Shown here piece after piece: positions 25,816 to 39,253 of a DNA stretch of 64,000 bases. Both the position numbers and the translations under genes were made by a program. This stretch comes from Acridotheres tristis (lineage: Eukaryota > Chordata > Aves > Passeriformes > Sturnidae). The stretch's first letter is position 1. Each line of letters opens with the position of its first letter. The DNA lies in NCBI GenBank assembly GCA_037013685.1, contig CM072894.1:24489529-24553528 (forward strand), written 5' to 3'. A model generated the notes under the pieces. The model saw only the letters and a program-made list of their open reading frames with translations. It was not told where the DNA came from and did not search any database.

Positions 25816-28316
25816 CTTCTCACCAGGTCTGTATCCTGTGGGATTCTTCCAAGCAGGTCCATGAGAAGGTCAGAGGTTGCAGTCATGCATTTCTGCTGTT
25901 TTTCCTTCTTCTGAGGATCCTCAACTTCACCATCTCATAGCTGCTACAGCCAAGGCCGTCCTGGCATACCCCTAGGCAGTCACAACTTGTTTGGAAATAC
26001 CAGGTCCAGCACAATTAGCACAGTGGGACAGAGCTTCACTGTCTAAGGTGCCTTTCAGAAGCAAATCTCTTCCGTGTAGTTCCATACTTATGAAAGTATT
26101 TGACATTTTTTACTTTAAATGCTTGAAGACCTGCTCTCAGCTGAAGAGGACAGGCAGCTCAAGATTCCAGCATTCACACAGCTGAATCTCATCTGTAATT
26201 TTTACAGCATTTTGACATTAAGAAAAGATACAATAGGAAAAGTCCATTATCTCTATACCATCAATATAGAGTTCAAAATAACAAAATCTTTACACGTGCC
26301 TCAGCGAGGAAGAAGGTGATCTGGAGATCTTTGTTAGATATCAAAACCACAGTAAGTCACTTCTCATTTTGTGTTTCCTAAGCAGAAAAAGTGTGTTCAG
26401 ATAATTATGTGAATGGATTTTATTCCATATCTGTCTGCGAGGAAACTTTTTTGAACACAAGCATTTCGTTCTGAAGGCAACAGCTTCAATTGTTTTCAAG
26501 TTACAAATATAGAAAGCTTTTTTCACACACTTAAAGAGTTTTCCTAGTGGGCTTTTTTGTTGTATCTACACATTAGACTATCGACACAGACATGTACAGC
26601 CTCCTTTGAAGTTCTATTTTTCTTCTCAGACACTCAATAATGAGAAATTGGGAAGTGATGAATTGAGATATGAGCACTAAATTTGAAAGCTAATCCTTGA
26701 CTCTGTTTTCTTTTTATTTCTTAAAATGTGTCCTTTCCATGTAGAAATGTAATGCTCAAGTACATCTATAGAAATTATAATTTTTTACAAATTGGAATTT
26801 TTTTGAAACAAGAATCAGCCGCCTATTGCTTTTACTTTAGCATATAAAGACATGAAATCTTCAGAGCTCACTTGTTCTAAAGATCTTATTCAGGCTTTAA
26901 TCAAATCCAGTGTGAATAGTGAGACTGGAATGTGAGATAATTCATCACATTGAGAAGAAATCATATTTTAGAGCACAGAGTGACAAGACAGGCATGAGTT
27001 TTTATAATAATTCTACATTTCTGATGCAACAGTGCTTAACCTTAACAATAGACTGCAACTGATTGTATGCTTTAAATATTTAAGTTCAAATACTACACTC
27101 TGCTCTGTGTTCTGCGCCTCAGGTTTTACTGCTTTCTAAACTCCTTAGAAAAATTAGATCATTGAGGTGACAGATCACAGGGCAAAGAGTTCATATTTTC
27201 AGTGTCATTGCCCATTCAGGACTCACAAGACACATTTGTCTGTGCATCAGAGCAGACACCTCAGACAACTGGAGGCAGTGAGAAGGAAGTGGGGGCTGGG
27301 GAGCAGCACAAGCCACTGGCAGCCGCTCTCCAGAGTAATCAGCAGCCTTTTTCCCCATGCAGAATGCTAATGGCATCATTTGTTTTCTGCTGAATATCTT
27401 AGGCAGAAGCTGCAGGAAATGGGGATTTGATGCAAGTACAAATGTGAAAGGAATTGTATTATGATCTAAACCGGAGTTTTATTAGTTATCAAAAAGGAGA
27501 AAGTCGCTTTATAGGTCAAGGGGCAAAAAACAGCCTTTAATTTGTACCCTTTTCTGGTCATTAAGAATTCTGCCACATCCACTGGTGACTAAAGCAGCAA
27601 CTTGATTGTCCCTGATCATGGTGACAACACTTCCAGCTGCTCTCAGTTTCCTTCTCTGCATACAAATTCAGATATGCAAAATACATCAGATTCCCAGAGG
27701 ACAGCTTCAGGATTGCAAAAGATACACAAACGATTGGGATCATCTTGCTGGTACTGCTCAAGTAGTGCTACCTCTCTTCAGTCAAAGAGAATGAAGTACA
27801 AGAATCCACTGAAGTCACACATGTCAAGGGGTTTGTACAAGAGTTTTTGCTCATTTCTGTTACGGTGAGAACAAATTTGAATTGTTTTTTGTATGATTTC
27901 TATTGCTTTATCACCACTGGAATACAGAATCTGTGAAACATTTATAAGCATTTGTAAGCTTTTCTCCTTTGAGATCTGCAGCACTGGCATTATCTGGAGT
28001 GGACAGGAATGACAAATCAGGTGCACAATTAAACTTTCAAAGCTTTTCCACTACAGCTTTGGGACTTTTGTTTGGTCTAGCAGGCATGGTTCAGGCGATC
28101 CAGGAACTTAGTCTGAAAACATGGTTTCAGAACAATGACTTTTAAAGGGGCCTTGCCTAGTCCTGATGCCCATCCTCAACACTCCTGATTCCGAGAGAAA
28201 AGGCAACTTCCCAGCTCCACTATTCATACTGTCACAATTGCACTACAGCAGAAAGGAAGGAAACCTCACTCTACAGTGTCCTCCAACCTCCCCAGTCCCC
28301 TCCCAGCAGGACATAC

Positions 28317-28535
28317 CTGATGAGGAATATATTGTGGTTGCTGTGTTCACGTCAGCTCCCATCATGGATGCACAGCTGGATTGTGTCAAGGAGCCTCTGA
28401 CAGTGACGGGAGCGATGCTGGGATGGCGCAAGGCAGCCTTCAGGGGAGCGATGTGGTTGTACTGAACAGAGGACAGGCAGCCAGTGAAACCATAGGCGTT
28501 TGCCTTGGAGACTTCAGGGTCCAGGGACAAACTGT
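28317..28535 (-). CDS. CNTNAP5: CNTNAP5 coding exon (probably exon 22): end of LamG4
   Basis: The exon is 219 bp, phase 1 in and out, with acceptor gaactgcag and donor TCAG|GTATGT. It encodes [33 protein letters not shown], then a linker with [30 protein letters not shown] holds the conserved LamG cysteine; its partner is the cysteine in SSC, about 37 residues further on. After that cysteine the sequence becomes Ser/Thr-rich and leads to the membrane-proximal stalk. The exon is visibly richer in G+C than the introns around it. Confidence 0.95.
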
Positions 28536-28814
28536 CTGCAGTTCAACAGAAAAACACTCTGGCAATTAATGGCTTTAGGAAGGCATTAAGAAAATTAATC
28601 CTCTTTTGCTTTACCCACCCCTTTTACATCTATTGTCCAATTTCAACTGTTCAGGTTCTCCTTCAACAGCTACAAGTTTTTTTGACTGACCCATGAGGTT
28701 TCCAAAATCCTTTCTCTATAATGCTACTTACCTTGAATTGTCTTGCACATAAAAGCCTGCACTGCTCATCCATTTTCCCAGCTAGTGGACAATATCTAGC
28801 ACACCATATCTACA

Positions 28815-28876
28815 AACCATGACAATAACAATAACAACAAAAACAACAACAATAATAATACTAGTAATAATAAGTA
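28815..28876. repeat. (AAC)n/(AAT)n microsatellite
   Basis: Consecutive aac and aat triplets with a few interruptions, in the intron between the exons at 28535 and 37925. Confidence 0.85.
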
Positions 28877-29381
28877 AAACAGTAACACTAAATACCATAG
28901 ATTTCTGGGGCTGATACTCCGTATCTTTTTTTTTTTTCATCAGTTGCACATATATGGACAATACCTTCAAGGCATTCTGCCTTCTCCACTTTTTGGATAT
29001 AAGACCCTGCTCTCTATTGTCTCTCATAAAATGCTTTATGTGGCCTGTCACTTAATGGCTTGCTACCTCAGCTTCCCATTCTTCTTCAAGAGTTTATTAT
29101 TAAATTTTTCTGAAGCACCTATTCATGTGCTACTACTTTTTTATTATCAAAATTCCTAGGAATCTTTCTAGTTATGAGTCAGGCTCTTACTCTACTAGCA
29201 CTATTTCACTAATAAAACAAAGAATGAAACTATACTTCTCCTTGTCTAAATCAAAATTAAAACAAAATATCTCTGTGTTATTTTCCAGCCTGTAGACAAA
29301 ACAGCACAAATAACTTATCAGTTGGTATGTGTTCAGTTAAATTTGAGAAAGTAAATCAAAGGCAAGGGGTGCTTTTTATAT

Positions 29382-29578
29382 AGTCATAGAATGGTTTGAC
29401 TTGGAAGTGACCTTAAAGATCATCTCATTCCAACCCCCTGCCATGGACAGGGACACCTCTTACTAGACCTGGTTGCTCAGGGCCCCATCCAAGCTGGCCT
29501 TGAACACTTCCAGGGATGAGAATCCATAACTTCTTTGGGCAGCCTGTTCCAATGTTCCACCTTCACAGTAAAAAATTT
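29382..29578 (-). mobile_element. CR1 LINE 3'-end fragment (about 200 bp)
   Basis: This is a clear complement of the CR1 3' end: 'tcatagaatggtttgact', 'accttaaagatcatctc', 'ccaaccccctgccatgg', 'gccttgaacacttccaggga' and 'agcctgttccaatg'. It is 5'-truncated at about 29578 and sits in the intron between 28536 and 37924, in the same orientation as the gene. Confidence 0.9.
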
Positions 29579-29830
29579 AGGTCCAAAAGTTTTAATATCA
29601 AAGATTGTTTGGGAAAGTCACGGAAGGACAATGAAGCCATTTTCTATTTTCTCCAAACTCACACTATTTACTTTCCAGAAATTGAAATTCATGCTCCTCA
29701 GAGGTCTCAAGCATGATGCACTTTATATCTAGGTCAATCAAATAAGAAAAAAGCTTACAAATGCACACAGATACAGTATCAAAACTGATCCAAAGTCTTA
29801 AAAAATACCTGCTAACAGAAAAGAAACTCC

Positions 29831-29853
29831 AACTTTCTAGCATCTAGAAAGTT
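29831..29853. repeat. Perfect 10-bp inverted repeat (hairpin), 3-nt loop
   Basis: AACTTTCTAG at 29831-29840 is the exact reverse complement of CTAGAAAGTT at 29844-29853, with CAT as the loop. With a 2-base bulge the arms extend to flanking CC/GG pairs. Confidence 0.85.
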
Positions 29854-30946
29854 TTGGTAATACTTTCAATTAATTGGGAAATAAGGGTTCCTAGCTTTTC
29901 AAGTTTGCTTTCAAATTTTGAAAGAATAAGATGCTAAATTCTAAAATAAGATCAAATTTTTCCATTCTTATTATAATACAATGGTTTTGTAAGTGATCAG
30001 GATCAGAAAAAGAAAAGCCTTCTCTCACAGCTAACATTGCTATTTTAATTATATAAATGTTTTCATATAAGAAAATACTGAGAAATCTCAAAGTCAGCCC
30101 AAATCACATGTTATTTTTGTGCTCAAGATCTGTGACTGTTATGCCATGCACCCAGAGGGAATTGGCTGAGAAAGATTTCTAACTATGTTTGAGCATCTTT
30201 GTGGAAGTGTAACACAGAGTTTCTCAGCAAAGCAGGGTACAGCATCAGCTTGTTCTCCCTGGGGCCTTAGGGGAGAAATGCTCAGTCTGCAGAGCTGTCA
30301 CGGGCACAGCCTCTGAGCTGCAAGATGGGAAGGGAAGCAGTGAGGCTTTGCCACTGGAAAACCTGCAATCTTGCAGAAGTTCATATCTGCCCTTCTGAAG
30401 GCATGTAGGAATTGACCGCATTCTGATTTTTAATGAGATTTTGGCTGAAATGTTATAAAACAGACAAAGAATTGCTTCCAAGTTCCTGCAAGAAGCTTTT
30501 ATATACTAAAAGACTGATTTACAGTGTTTGCCATCTTTGTTGAATTTATAAAACCCTTTGTAAACATTCCTACACTCAGTCTTTATTGTTTTCTTAGCTC
30601 TGACACAAAAGGTGAATTTGTTGCTATCTTTCATAACCAGGCAATCTAAGTTGCTCTGTTCTACCCCAATGTGCAAAAAGTAAAGCCTAAGAAATAATGT
30701 GTTCCCCTTTCATGGTACAGTAGTTTGAAAAGTCTAAGATTCAGTACCTTTGTGGGCATTTTTAAAAGTTACAGTAAGGGCCAATTCCATGGGCCTTTTG
30801 TCAAAGTAAGCTTTGAATGAATGAGAACTCAGAGATTTGTTGTTGAAAGACTTTAAAATTTTGGGGGAAAAAAAAAAATCAAAAGAACAAACAACCCCTG
30901 AATCCTGTGGTAAAAATTCCACGTGCACAGATACAGTTTGCTTTAT

Positions 30947-30986
30947 CATACAGCTTTAGGTGTGTGCATACAGCTTTAGGTCTGTC
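30947..30986. repeat. 20-bp tandem duplication
   Basis: Two adjacent 20-base copies both begin catacagctttagg and differ at two positions near their ends. This is a small local duplication in an intron. Confidence 0.85.
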
Positions 30987-33900
30987 AGAAAAGGCTTTCA
31001 CTGTCCTCAACAAGAAAGCTGCACAACTTGGTGGTGAAAGACTTGTGCTGGCCTCTGAATTCTTGAGAGGATAATGTAAATCTGTGATTATGACATGGTT
31101 AGCTCTATGAAAGCCTTATTAAAGGACACCGTCTTTTGAAGGTTTTGCATCACAATAAAATGTTTTTTTCAAAAGGTGTTTTCACTGTATGACACAGTGC
31201 TCAGTGACAAAAGCAACTTGGTGAAGTTCTATGGTCTGTGCTGCAGCCAAGGTCATAAGAAACTTCAGTGGCCTCCCTCTGACCTGGCAATGCCGGGAAT
31301 CTTTCCCCGCATTTCACTGGTCTGGAAAATCACACTGAATTGCTGCTGATGGCTTGGTTTGATCTTCTGACATTTTAGCATTTCATTTCTGTTCCCAGCA
31401 TTGGAGAATGACTTATTTTGGATAATTTCTCCACGGAGAATAAGAAGGCAATCTTTTTCAGCTTTTAGTAATTAAACTGCTCATTCTCCACAAATTAAGT
31501 TTACCCTACGTTTAGGAAGTAATTTTTAAGCTTTTTCCGCTGAGTTGTGCATAAGTTAGCCTGGCTTCTTGTTGGGTTCTGTAGCTGATCCCTGGAAGCT
31601 GTCTGCAATGTCACAGCTCAGCAAGATTTATGTTGGTTTTCCATGTATTTGCAATGGTTTTCCATGATAATGAGGATTAAGTCTAACATGTGGTTGTATT
31701 TTTTAAACTTTATGGATTGTATCAACATAACTTATATGCTGATTTATTCCTATTCAGAAAATCAGACATCTTGTTCCCCTGCTGTTTCATTATGCACCTC
31801 TGCTACATACAAAACACTTGTTTTAAGATTTTAAATAAAGCAATTTTCAGTCTTCATATCTCAGTAATGGGAAATAATTTTTATCATGAATAGAATTCTA
31901 TGAGAATTCTCTAGGACCAAGCATCAATCTGCTCAGTAATGAAACAGCAAGTTGACATATTAAATGACAACAAGGAGGACAGGTAACTGGAATCAGAGAG
32001 AAATCAAAAGTGTTATTTTTATGCAGGGAGAGTGGGTAAAATACCCTCTGTCTAAAGGTATCACTGTGTAAAACAGGATCATAAACATTATTCAACACAT
32101 TTTTGTTATTTCCTTATCAACATTATTTTCATGTCACTCAGAAATTTAAACCTCATTTTGCCAGGGTGCTGAAGAGGACTGGCAGGATTACTTCTTGGAC
32201 ATTGTCACCAGATTTGACACCACGACCTTGAGGTAAAAGGCACTTGTAGTCTCCACATGCTGCACCTGTCTTAGAAGAGCTGACTACATGGCACTGTGCA
32301 GGTACCTTGAAAAATTCTCTGCTGTGTCCATCAACGATCTCAGTAAACACTGCTGACATTAATCATTCCATTAGAAAGGGCAGAAAGTGTATCTTGGGTT
32401 AGCCTGGAACCCAAAAATATAACTTTGGAATAATCTAATTTCCTGGTGTGAGTCTGCCACAAAGACAGTGGAGTGAAAACCACAGAAGTTTTTCCTGGTT
32501 ACAGCTGAGGTCGACCAGTTCGATTCTTGCTTAATAAAAGTATGAATTTGAACAGGGGACAGGCTTCAGATATTCCATGCCCCTCCCAAGCACTTGTGAA
32601 AAACAAGGAACAGCAGAGCAAACTAAAGGCACTGCTTCTCATGAGGCTCCCCAGGAATGAACAGAATGCCCAGACGAGCACAATGAGCCTGGGTTTGTTT
32701 TGTTGTAATTGAACGTTTTGTGCCAAGTGTAACATTTAAGGATTTTTATTTCATTAGGCTTTACAGAGATAATTTAAGGCATGCATTTATTATGTTTTCT
32801 GAAAGACAGTTTATCATTGAAAATGAGGCACTTGGAGTTGCAATGGGAAATTTGTTACATGTCATATTTGACATTTGAATCCTAATCTGCCACAACACAA
32901 CCAGTCCTACATGATTCTGCATGGGCTGAAAACATAATCCATAAAAAGAAGAAAATATGCAAGAAGATGGAGAGATGATGCACAAAAGAATATATGCTTG
33001 TCCCAGAAGCAGACAGCTAAAATCAACTCAAGTAGCAAGAATTCAGTCTAAAAATAAAATTTCTGGATAGAAGCAGATGACATTGGACTCCTATTTAGGC
33101 AGTATTGTCATCAATAAAAAAGGTATTTAAGTGTGGTGTTATGATCATTGGGTAAATTATATTGCTGGGGAAAAAGTTGGAATAGATCCGGTCTCTTTTT
33201 TATAGAAACTTGATGGCATTATTAGCTTAGGCCTTGGACTGCCTGGGGTAACCAAACATTGCTTCTTTTAGGTTTTTACCATCTTGGTCCCAAAAGCCTC
33301 TGCTCTTTTACCTTCTGTAGTAATTTCAATTTTCCTTGATGTTTTACTAAGCTACTAGGAGGAAAATCAATGACTTTTAAAGGAACCCTAAAATTCACCT
33401 GAGATCTTTATTCACAATATGGTCTAAGAAGTAGGTATTTAGGGTAAAAAGAATCTGAAGTAAAGAAATGAGCTTTGCAGTGACCAGAAGAGTCCAGCCA
33501 ATATCTCTTGCAGACATTGTTGCATTGTTTAAACTGAAAAATGTTATTTGGTGAGCTTAAAACCAGGAATGTCTTTCCATCAAAAAAAAGAAAAAAAAAA
33601 GAAAAAATGGACTTAAGCATTTTTCACAGAAAGTCTCTAAAAGGAGGTACTTCTTTAAGGCAGCTTTTGTATTTCAGAGTTAATGACAACTTACACCTTG
33701 AGATTTAATTAATCCATTTTCATCTATCCCTATATAATATTCTTGGATGAACTACTCTGTGATCTCTTCAGTGTACAGATTCCATTTTCTCCTCATGAAC
33801 TTTTAAAAGAAAAGCTACTGTAGAAATCGTAAGAATTGTACTGCACCTACATAATGATTTTAATAAAGTTACTTTCCAGATAAACTTTATTTTAGGTACA

Positions 33901-34398
33901 CTTTATATCAAAGCTGAATGACTCAGTGGAAACTTGAGTTGTTTTAGCTCAGATCTTTAGAGATAAAAGATATCATGTTCCTGTGCTAGAATACACAATC
34001 TACCAGTGTGGGAAGATTTGTTAATTGATCACTTTGAAGACACAAATAAATTAGCTCAACAACAATAGGTTCTAAAGAAATACTTGCAACCTTTTTCTTC
34101 AAAATCTTCTTGAATCATTTCAGTGCTGCCCTTTTACTTTGGTATCCCTACACAGTTACTATATTAAATTGCTCAGACACAAATACACAAACAATGAAAT
34201 CCACTTCTCTGCATCAGAGATTATTTTTCCCAGGGACAATAATGGTGAAAAATTTAGCCATGTTGCAGCACAGTACAAAGTTTTCAAGGATTCATTAAAG
34301 TAAACCCACAAACAAATAAATTATATTTTCCACTGGGATAGCAGCTTTTGGTAGACAACATCTTTTGCAGACAATGCAGGCAAGTGTGTCTCTGAGAT

Positions 34399-34495
34399 CA
34401 GAGAATTACAAAATAATTTGAAAGACACCTCTGAAGGTCATGCAGTTCAATCCCTTGTTCAAAGCAGAGCCAGCCTCACAGTTAGGTCAGAATGT
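34399..34495 (-). mobile_element. CR1 LINE 3'-end fragment (about 95 bp)
   Basis: 'cagagaattacaaaataattt', 'gacacctctgaaggtcatgc' and 'caaagcagagccagcctca' match the complement of an older CR1 3' end subfamily, in which a related line reads AAAGACCTCTGAAGATCATGC...CAAAGCAGGGCCAGCCTCA. It is short and diverged. Confidence 0.6.
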
Positions 34496-36014
34496 TCGTG
34501 TGGTTAAATACAGCAGTATGATCTCTGCAAGGAGCACTTAAAGTAAATGAACTGGGACTCTGGTTAAGATTTCACTGAGGCTTTGCCATAAACTGTATGA
34601 CCCACTTGGGGCCTGAATCCAGTGCCCACTAAAATCCATGGAAAAACTCCCATTGATACTGATGAGCTTTGGATAGGTCCTTTTGTGTCCTGACTCTATA
34701 TTTGTGAAGTAAAAATGACAACAAACTACAGGATAATAATATTTTTCTATTGCTGTTGGGTACAGCGAGGATGAATTCAACAGACGTCTGCTGGCTACTT
34801 GAATGATGCTTCCTTTTACTCCCTCGTCTTCAAAGCCACACTTATATTTAGATTGATCTTTCCAAGGCAGCTATATGGTCCCATTACTGTGTATCTGAAG
34901 AGCTCACAGCCTTTAATGCTTTTATCCTCCCAGCACCCCTCTGATGCAGGGCTGTTCTATTATCTATGCTTTACTGATAGAGAAGGGAGATAGTAAAGCT
35001 CAGACTGGTTCCAGTGGGAATAAAATGCCTGCTTACCTTTATATCTGCACATAAATGGCTTACCCAAGGTCATTCAAGTAGTCTGTGGCAAAGTGAGTGT
35101 CCCTATGTTTTGAATTCCAGGTGAGACTCCTCTGCTTTAAACAGAGGGTTTTTTCCCCAGAATTCACAGCTGGGAGTAAGGTAACCATTGGAAAAAATAT
35201 AGCCGGTTTGAAAAGAAGAAAAAAATGTTAGAGTGTAAGTACCTAAAGAAAGTATAATGGGGCTGGGGTGGGGGCAGTAGAAACAGGGGAAACACTATTA
35301 TTTTTAAAACTGGTCATTTTATAAAAATTCACTTTTCAAAAGTTCCTGCTGTCACAAGAAAACCTGGCGAGGAAAAGTTTTAAGCTTTTATGATGTCCTG
35401 CTGGAAGACCTCTTTGAGATTTCCCAGTCAGTAGAAAATTAATGGTGGAGTCAAAAAAGAAGGTGGTATAATCATCTGATTAGGCAGCCAGGATCAGGCT
35501 GTAAGAACAGACAAATGAGAAGTGGTGTGACGGGAGAGAAGAGACATAGATTTTCAGAAGATTATAGCATGGATATGTAGGGCATGTAGAGCAGAGTTTT
35601 TTACATGGTTCTCTTTCAGTGGACACTTACATTTCTTAATGAATGCCTTTAGGTGTGTAATCGCAATAGCATCCATAATAAACACTACAGGAAGTCTAGG
35701 TCTATTCCAAAGCACCACATGCCTCTGGAAGTTTATGTTTTGCTGAGGGCATGAGCAATGAGAAGAAAATTCTTGGCAGATACTGGTTTATGTCACCCAT
35801 ATTTATCTGGTGAGCCACCATTAAAAGAAGCTATAGTCAACATTTAACCCATACAATAGTATAAATTATGATTTAATGTATTTATGTAAGTTCCACAGTC
35901 CAAAAATGACAATGTCCAGCTCTCCTCTTTGTACGACAAAGCAGCACTCTTAACATTATAGTAGTAGGAATTTCTAGTTTGGTTTTGTTTTTCCAGCATT
36001 GAATAGTGTGTAAC

Positions 36015-36410
36015 CTGAGTAAGTTTGGAGAAGATACAAAATTGTGAAAGTTGGTAGATTAGGTGGTTGTGTCACCATTCAGAGGGATGTTGACAAGCTG
36101 GAGGAATGAGAAAACAAGAACACTGCATTTCAACAAAGGAAATGAGAAGATCTGCAGTTGGGCTAGAAAGAGCTCCGTCCAGCAGCACTGGTTGGGGCTG
36201 AGCAGCTGGAAAGCAGCTCTGCAGAGAAAGGCAGATTCCCAGCGGGAGAAAAACATGGACTTCCTGGAGTGAGTTCAGCAAAGGGCTGCAAAGATCATTT
36301 AGGGACCAGAGCATCCCTCCTATGAAGAGAGGATTGATAGAGCTGAGACTGGTTATCCTGCAGGGAGAAGACTGAGGAAGATCTGTGATTTTCTGAGGGC
36401 ACAAGGACTC
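36015..36410 (+). mobile_element. CR1 LINE ORF2 fragment, internally deleted
   Basis: The sequence follows the CR1 ORF2 region: 'gagtaagtttggagaagat', 'attcagagggatgttgacaa', then 'agctggaaagcagctctgca', which is a strong match. It then jumps at about 36227-36262 to a later part ('ttcagcaaagggctgcaaag', 'ctcctatgaagagaggattg'). Roughly 200 or more bases of the consensus are missing at the jump. It is antisense to CNTNAP5 and has no 3' tail. Confidence 0.7.
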
Positions 36411-37040
36411 TACTCAGCATAGCTACAGCTGTGGGGTAAAAGCTGGAAAATTAAATCCTGGTATAGAAGAGAGTTTGTGGAAATTCACTTAACACATGAA
36501 GAAGAAACTGAAACTAGGGGTAAGCTGGAATTAAAGTGACTTGCTGGGATGAACTGTGTGATTTCCAGTACAGCAATAACATTTTTCACCACCTAGATGG
36601 CCAAGTTTATGGCTTTAGTGTCATTACAGAATAGGAGCTATCGCTGTTGCTAAAACAAAATCTCAATGAACTTTGGGTAAAGAGAGACATAAAAGAAGGA
36701 GAAAAGTTGGTGGTGCTCAGTGGAACTGAATGCCTGACCTTTGGAGATGCACCTGGACCTTTTGTCTCTGCAACAACTTGCACTTGTGAATCTAATCATA
36801 TTTTTGTGACTAAATCTAGTTTCTCTCCATAATGCTGTGCTATATCATGTCAGCTTGCTGGCTACATTTTTGAAGGTCCTTGTACTACCTTCCATCTTTC
36901 TGGTTAGTAAACCCTTGCTTTATTGATTTGGTGTCTATAGCTGGAGTTCTAAGTAGAGGTCAGGATGTGTAATATTCTTTTAGATTTTAATCACTAAAAT
37001 CACTAAAGCTCTCTTTTGACAAAATGAAAAGGGGGGAAAA

Positions 37041-37058
37041 AATATATATATATATAAA
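37041..37058. repeat. (AT)n microsatellite, short
   Basis: A run of about nine AT dinucleotides next to an A/G-rich stretch. Confidence 0.8.
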
Positions 37059-37924
37059 ACACTAAGAAGATAATCAGGTCCTGCTCTCAATCTACTTAAT
37101 AAAACATGATGCAGAATGCACTATTGTCATTCCACAGAGTTACACTGCACAAACAGGCTCTAGAAGATGTCTATAGTGTCTGTCTAGCTGCCAGTCCCAC
37201 AGGCCTCGTGTGCTAATAATGAAACATATAAAATTGCAGTGGTGACTCAGGTGTCAGGCTTGATATGGGGTTCCAATTTGAACAAAGGACTGAAATGTCT
37301 GTAAAGAAGGAAGTATTTAGAATATTACTGAGGAAGAACAAGACTCTTATATAAAGGAATATGACATACTTGACAATAAAAAAGAGCAGTTCTATTTTCC
37401 TAATTTCAGGCAGGGTTTTCCTGGTCATGTAATGGCTTTGTAGTGTGGAGGAGTAAAGATCAAGAAGGTCCATGTACAGAACATGCAGAATTGTGGCCTA
37501 AGCACTATATGCAATATTCCTTGCAGAATTCAAATGAAAAAGACTGGCAGTGAAAAAAGGCAGAGGGGATGAAGGCTCATTGTGCTGGTCTTATCATTAG
37601 GAAACAGAAATGGCTGGAGAGGAGCAAGCTGCAGTCAGCAAAATGGTATCATTAGGCTAAGATGCTGCTCTGTGCAGACACACAGGCTGTATGAATCACT
37701 TCACTGGAGGGAGCAATAGGAGTACTTAATATTGCCATTGGTGCAAACAAGTAAAGCTGCCAAAGTTTAGCATTGATGAGATATATAAATAGGAGCAGTG
37801 GAATGCTCAGGCCAACTCTTACAGCAAACAAACCCCCAGTTCTATCAAAAACCCAACACACAGCACAGGCTAATTCCAGCACTGTAACATCTCATGAATC
37901 AGGAATATTTTTAGTAGAACCTAC

Positions 37925-38009
37925 CTGTGACCTTGCCCAAGGTGAGTGACTTAATGGCCTTAAAATCAATCTCAGAAAAGTTGTGTTTGAGTTTGAGAAC
38001 TTGATCAAC
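37925..38009 (-). CDS. CNTNAP5: CNTNAP5 coding exon (probably exon 21): LamG4
   Basis: This short exon is 85 bp, phase 0 in and phase 1 out, with acceptor accttttccag and donor ACAG|GTAGGT. It encodes VDQVLKLKHNFSEIDF followed by KAIKSLTLGKVT. SLTLGKV is the characteristic LamG4 strand of CNTNAP5. NFS is a possible N-glycosylation sequon. Frame joins exactly to the exons on both sides, which is the main support for such a small exon. Confidence 0.93.
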
Positions 38010-39253
38010 CTGGAAAAGGTCAATAAAATTACTTCAGTACAACAGCACATGGACACCCCTAGATCTCATTGTACTGCAAACTTCTGGGAACGTTCTCAGC
38101 TGCAAATCAGTTAATTCTGCCCCCAAGCGTGATTCAGTTTCTAAAGATAGCAAAGTGAATGTGCTTTGATTTTAGCATGAGAAGCTGAAAGGCATACCAG
38201 AATAGTCATATAAAGGACTTTGAAGAAACTCCCCCTGCAGAAAAGCTTAAAATGTTTGACCCTGAAATCCCTTGGCTTCCCAAAATCCATGTCTAGTCAC
38301 TTCAAAATACACTCAAAGGAGGACACTCTAGAAATATATTGTGAAGAATTAGTTCTGCACAGAAGAAAACCACAGAGCAGCAGACAATAGTAGACTCGTT
38401 CTTGAGGAAAACCCTGGCTTTTAGCATAACCCTTCTTCTTAGATAATGAGGCCTACCCACTGTAGTTGTCTGATGTTATTTTACCACCCAGAGATAGAAA
38501 CTGTAGAGAAAAAATAAAAAAGCAGTGCTTTGTGTTTTTGTCTTCTCATTCTATTCCTTAAGATACAACCTCTCTATATACTCTGCCATCCTTCCCTGTT
38601 AACGATTTTTTGGCCAGATCTAGACAATGTGTTTTGCAATATGAATGGCTATAATTAGCCTTAGAAGAAAAGAAGAAGGAGCAGTAAGCTGGTCCTCTTC
38701 TCCCTGTCTTGGAAAAATAGGTGATGCAGGGAAACAAGGCAGAGGAGGGATTTTGTCCCTCATGAGGTTGTCACACTCAGCATGGCTTGCTTCTAGTTTC
38801 TAGGATGGGGCACTGCCATGTACATGGTGACTGCACCCTGTATTCCCTCAGCTTTTCCTTTTCTGTGAGAGGATAAGGAAGCTGGGGTCACATTCTACCT
38901 TGGGAAACATACCTTTACTGAAAGGAAATTCCTCAGCTTTTTTCTCCCTTTTGAAGCTTTTCCACGATCCATGCTGTGTATTTCAATGGAGGCTACAGAT
39001 CACACAGACATCCCTAAGCCCTAGAACCAATCCAATTGTCCAGATGAATTTCTGGCCAAAGATGTTACCTAATTCACAGATTGTCAGAAGCAGGGGGAGG
39101 ACCCTTCAATGGAAAACACCACTATTGGGCACTCTTTGAACAGGGTCCAGGTGGAACTTAGCTGGAAGCTACAGGGCTGCTCTGCTCCTGAATCAGTGTG
39201 AAACCTTTGCCTCCTGCTGGTGATCAGGCATTGAGAGCAGGGGGTCTGATTCC

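Larger units (their letters stand above)
22027..28316 (-). other. CNTNAP5: Last two CNTNAP5 introns
   Basis: Introns 22027-23004 and 23077-28316 surround the 72 bp exon at 23005-23076. They contain two decayed CR1 fragments, listed separately. No other coding exon or RNA gene was recognised. Confidence 0.85.
28536..37924 (-). other. CNTNAP5: CNTNAP5 intron, 9.4 kb
   Basis: It contains three CR1 pieces (29382, 34399, 36015), a triplet microsatellite, a hairpin and a 20-bp duplication, each listed. The remainder is AT-rich unique sequence without a recognised element. Confidence 0.85.

Noticed and set aside
39206..39219. Possible minus-strand CTCF motif (TTGCCTCCTGCTGG)
   Set aside because: Two mismatches to the core consensus, including important positions; too weak to report as a site.
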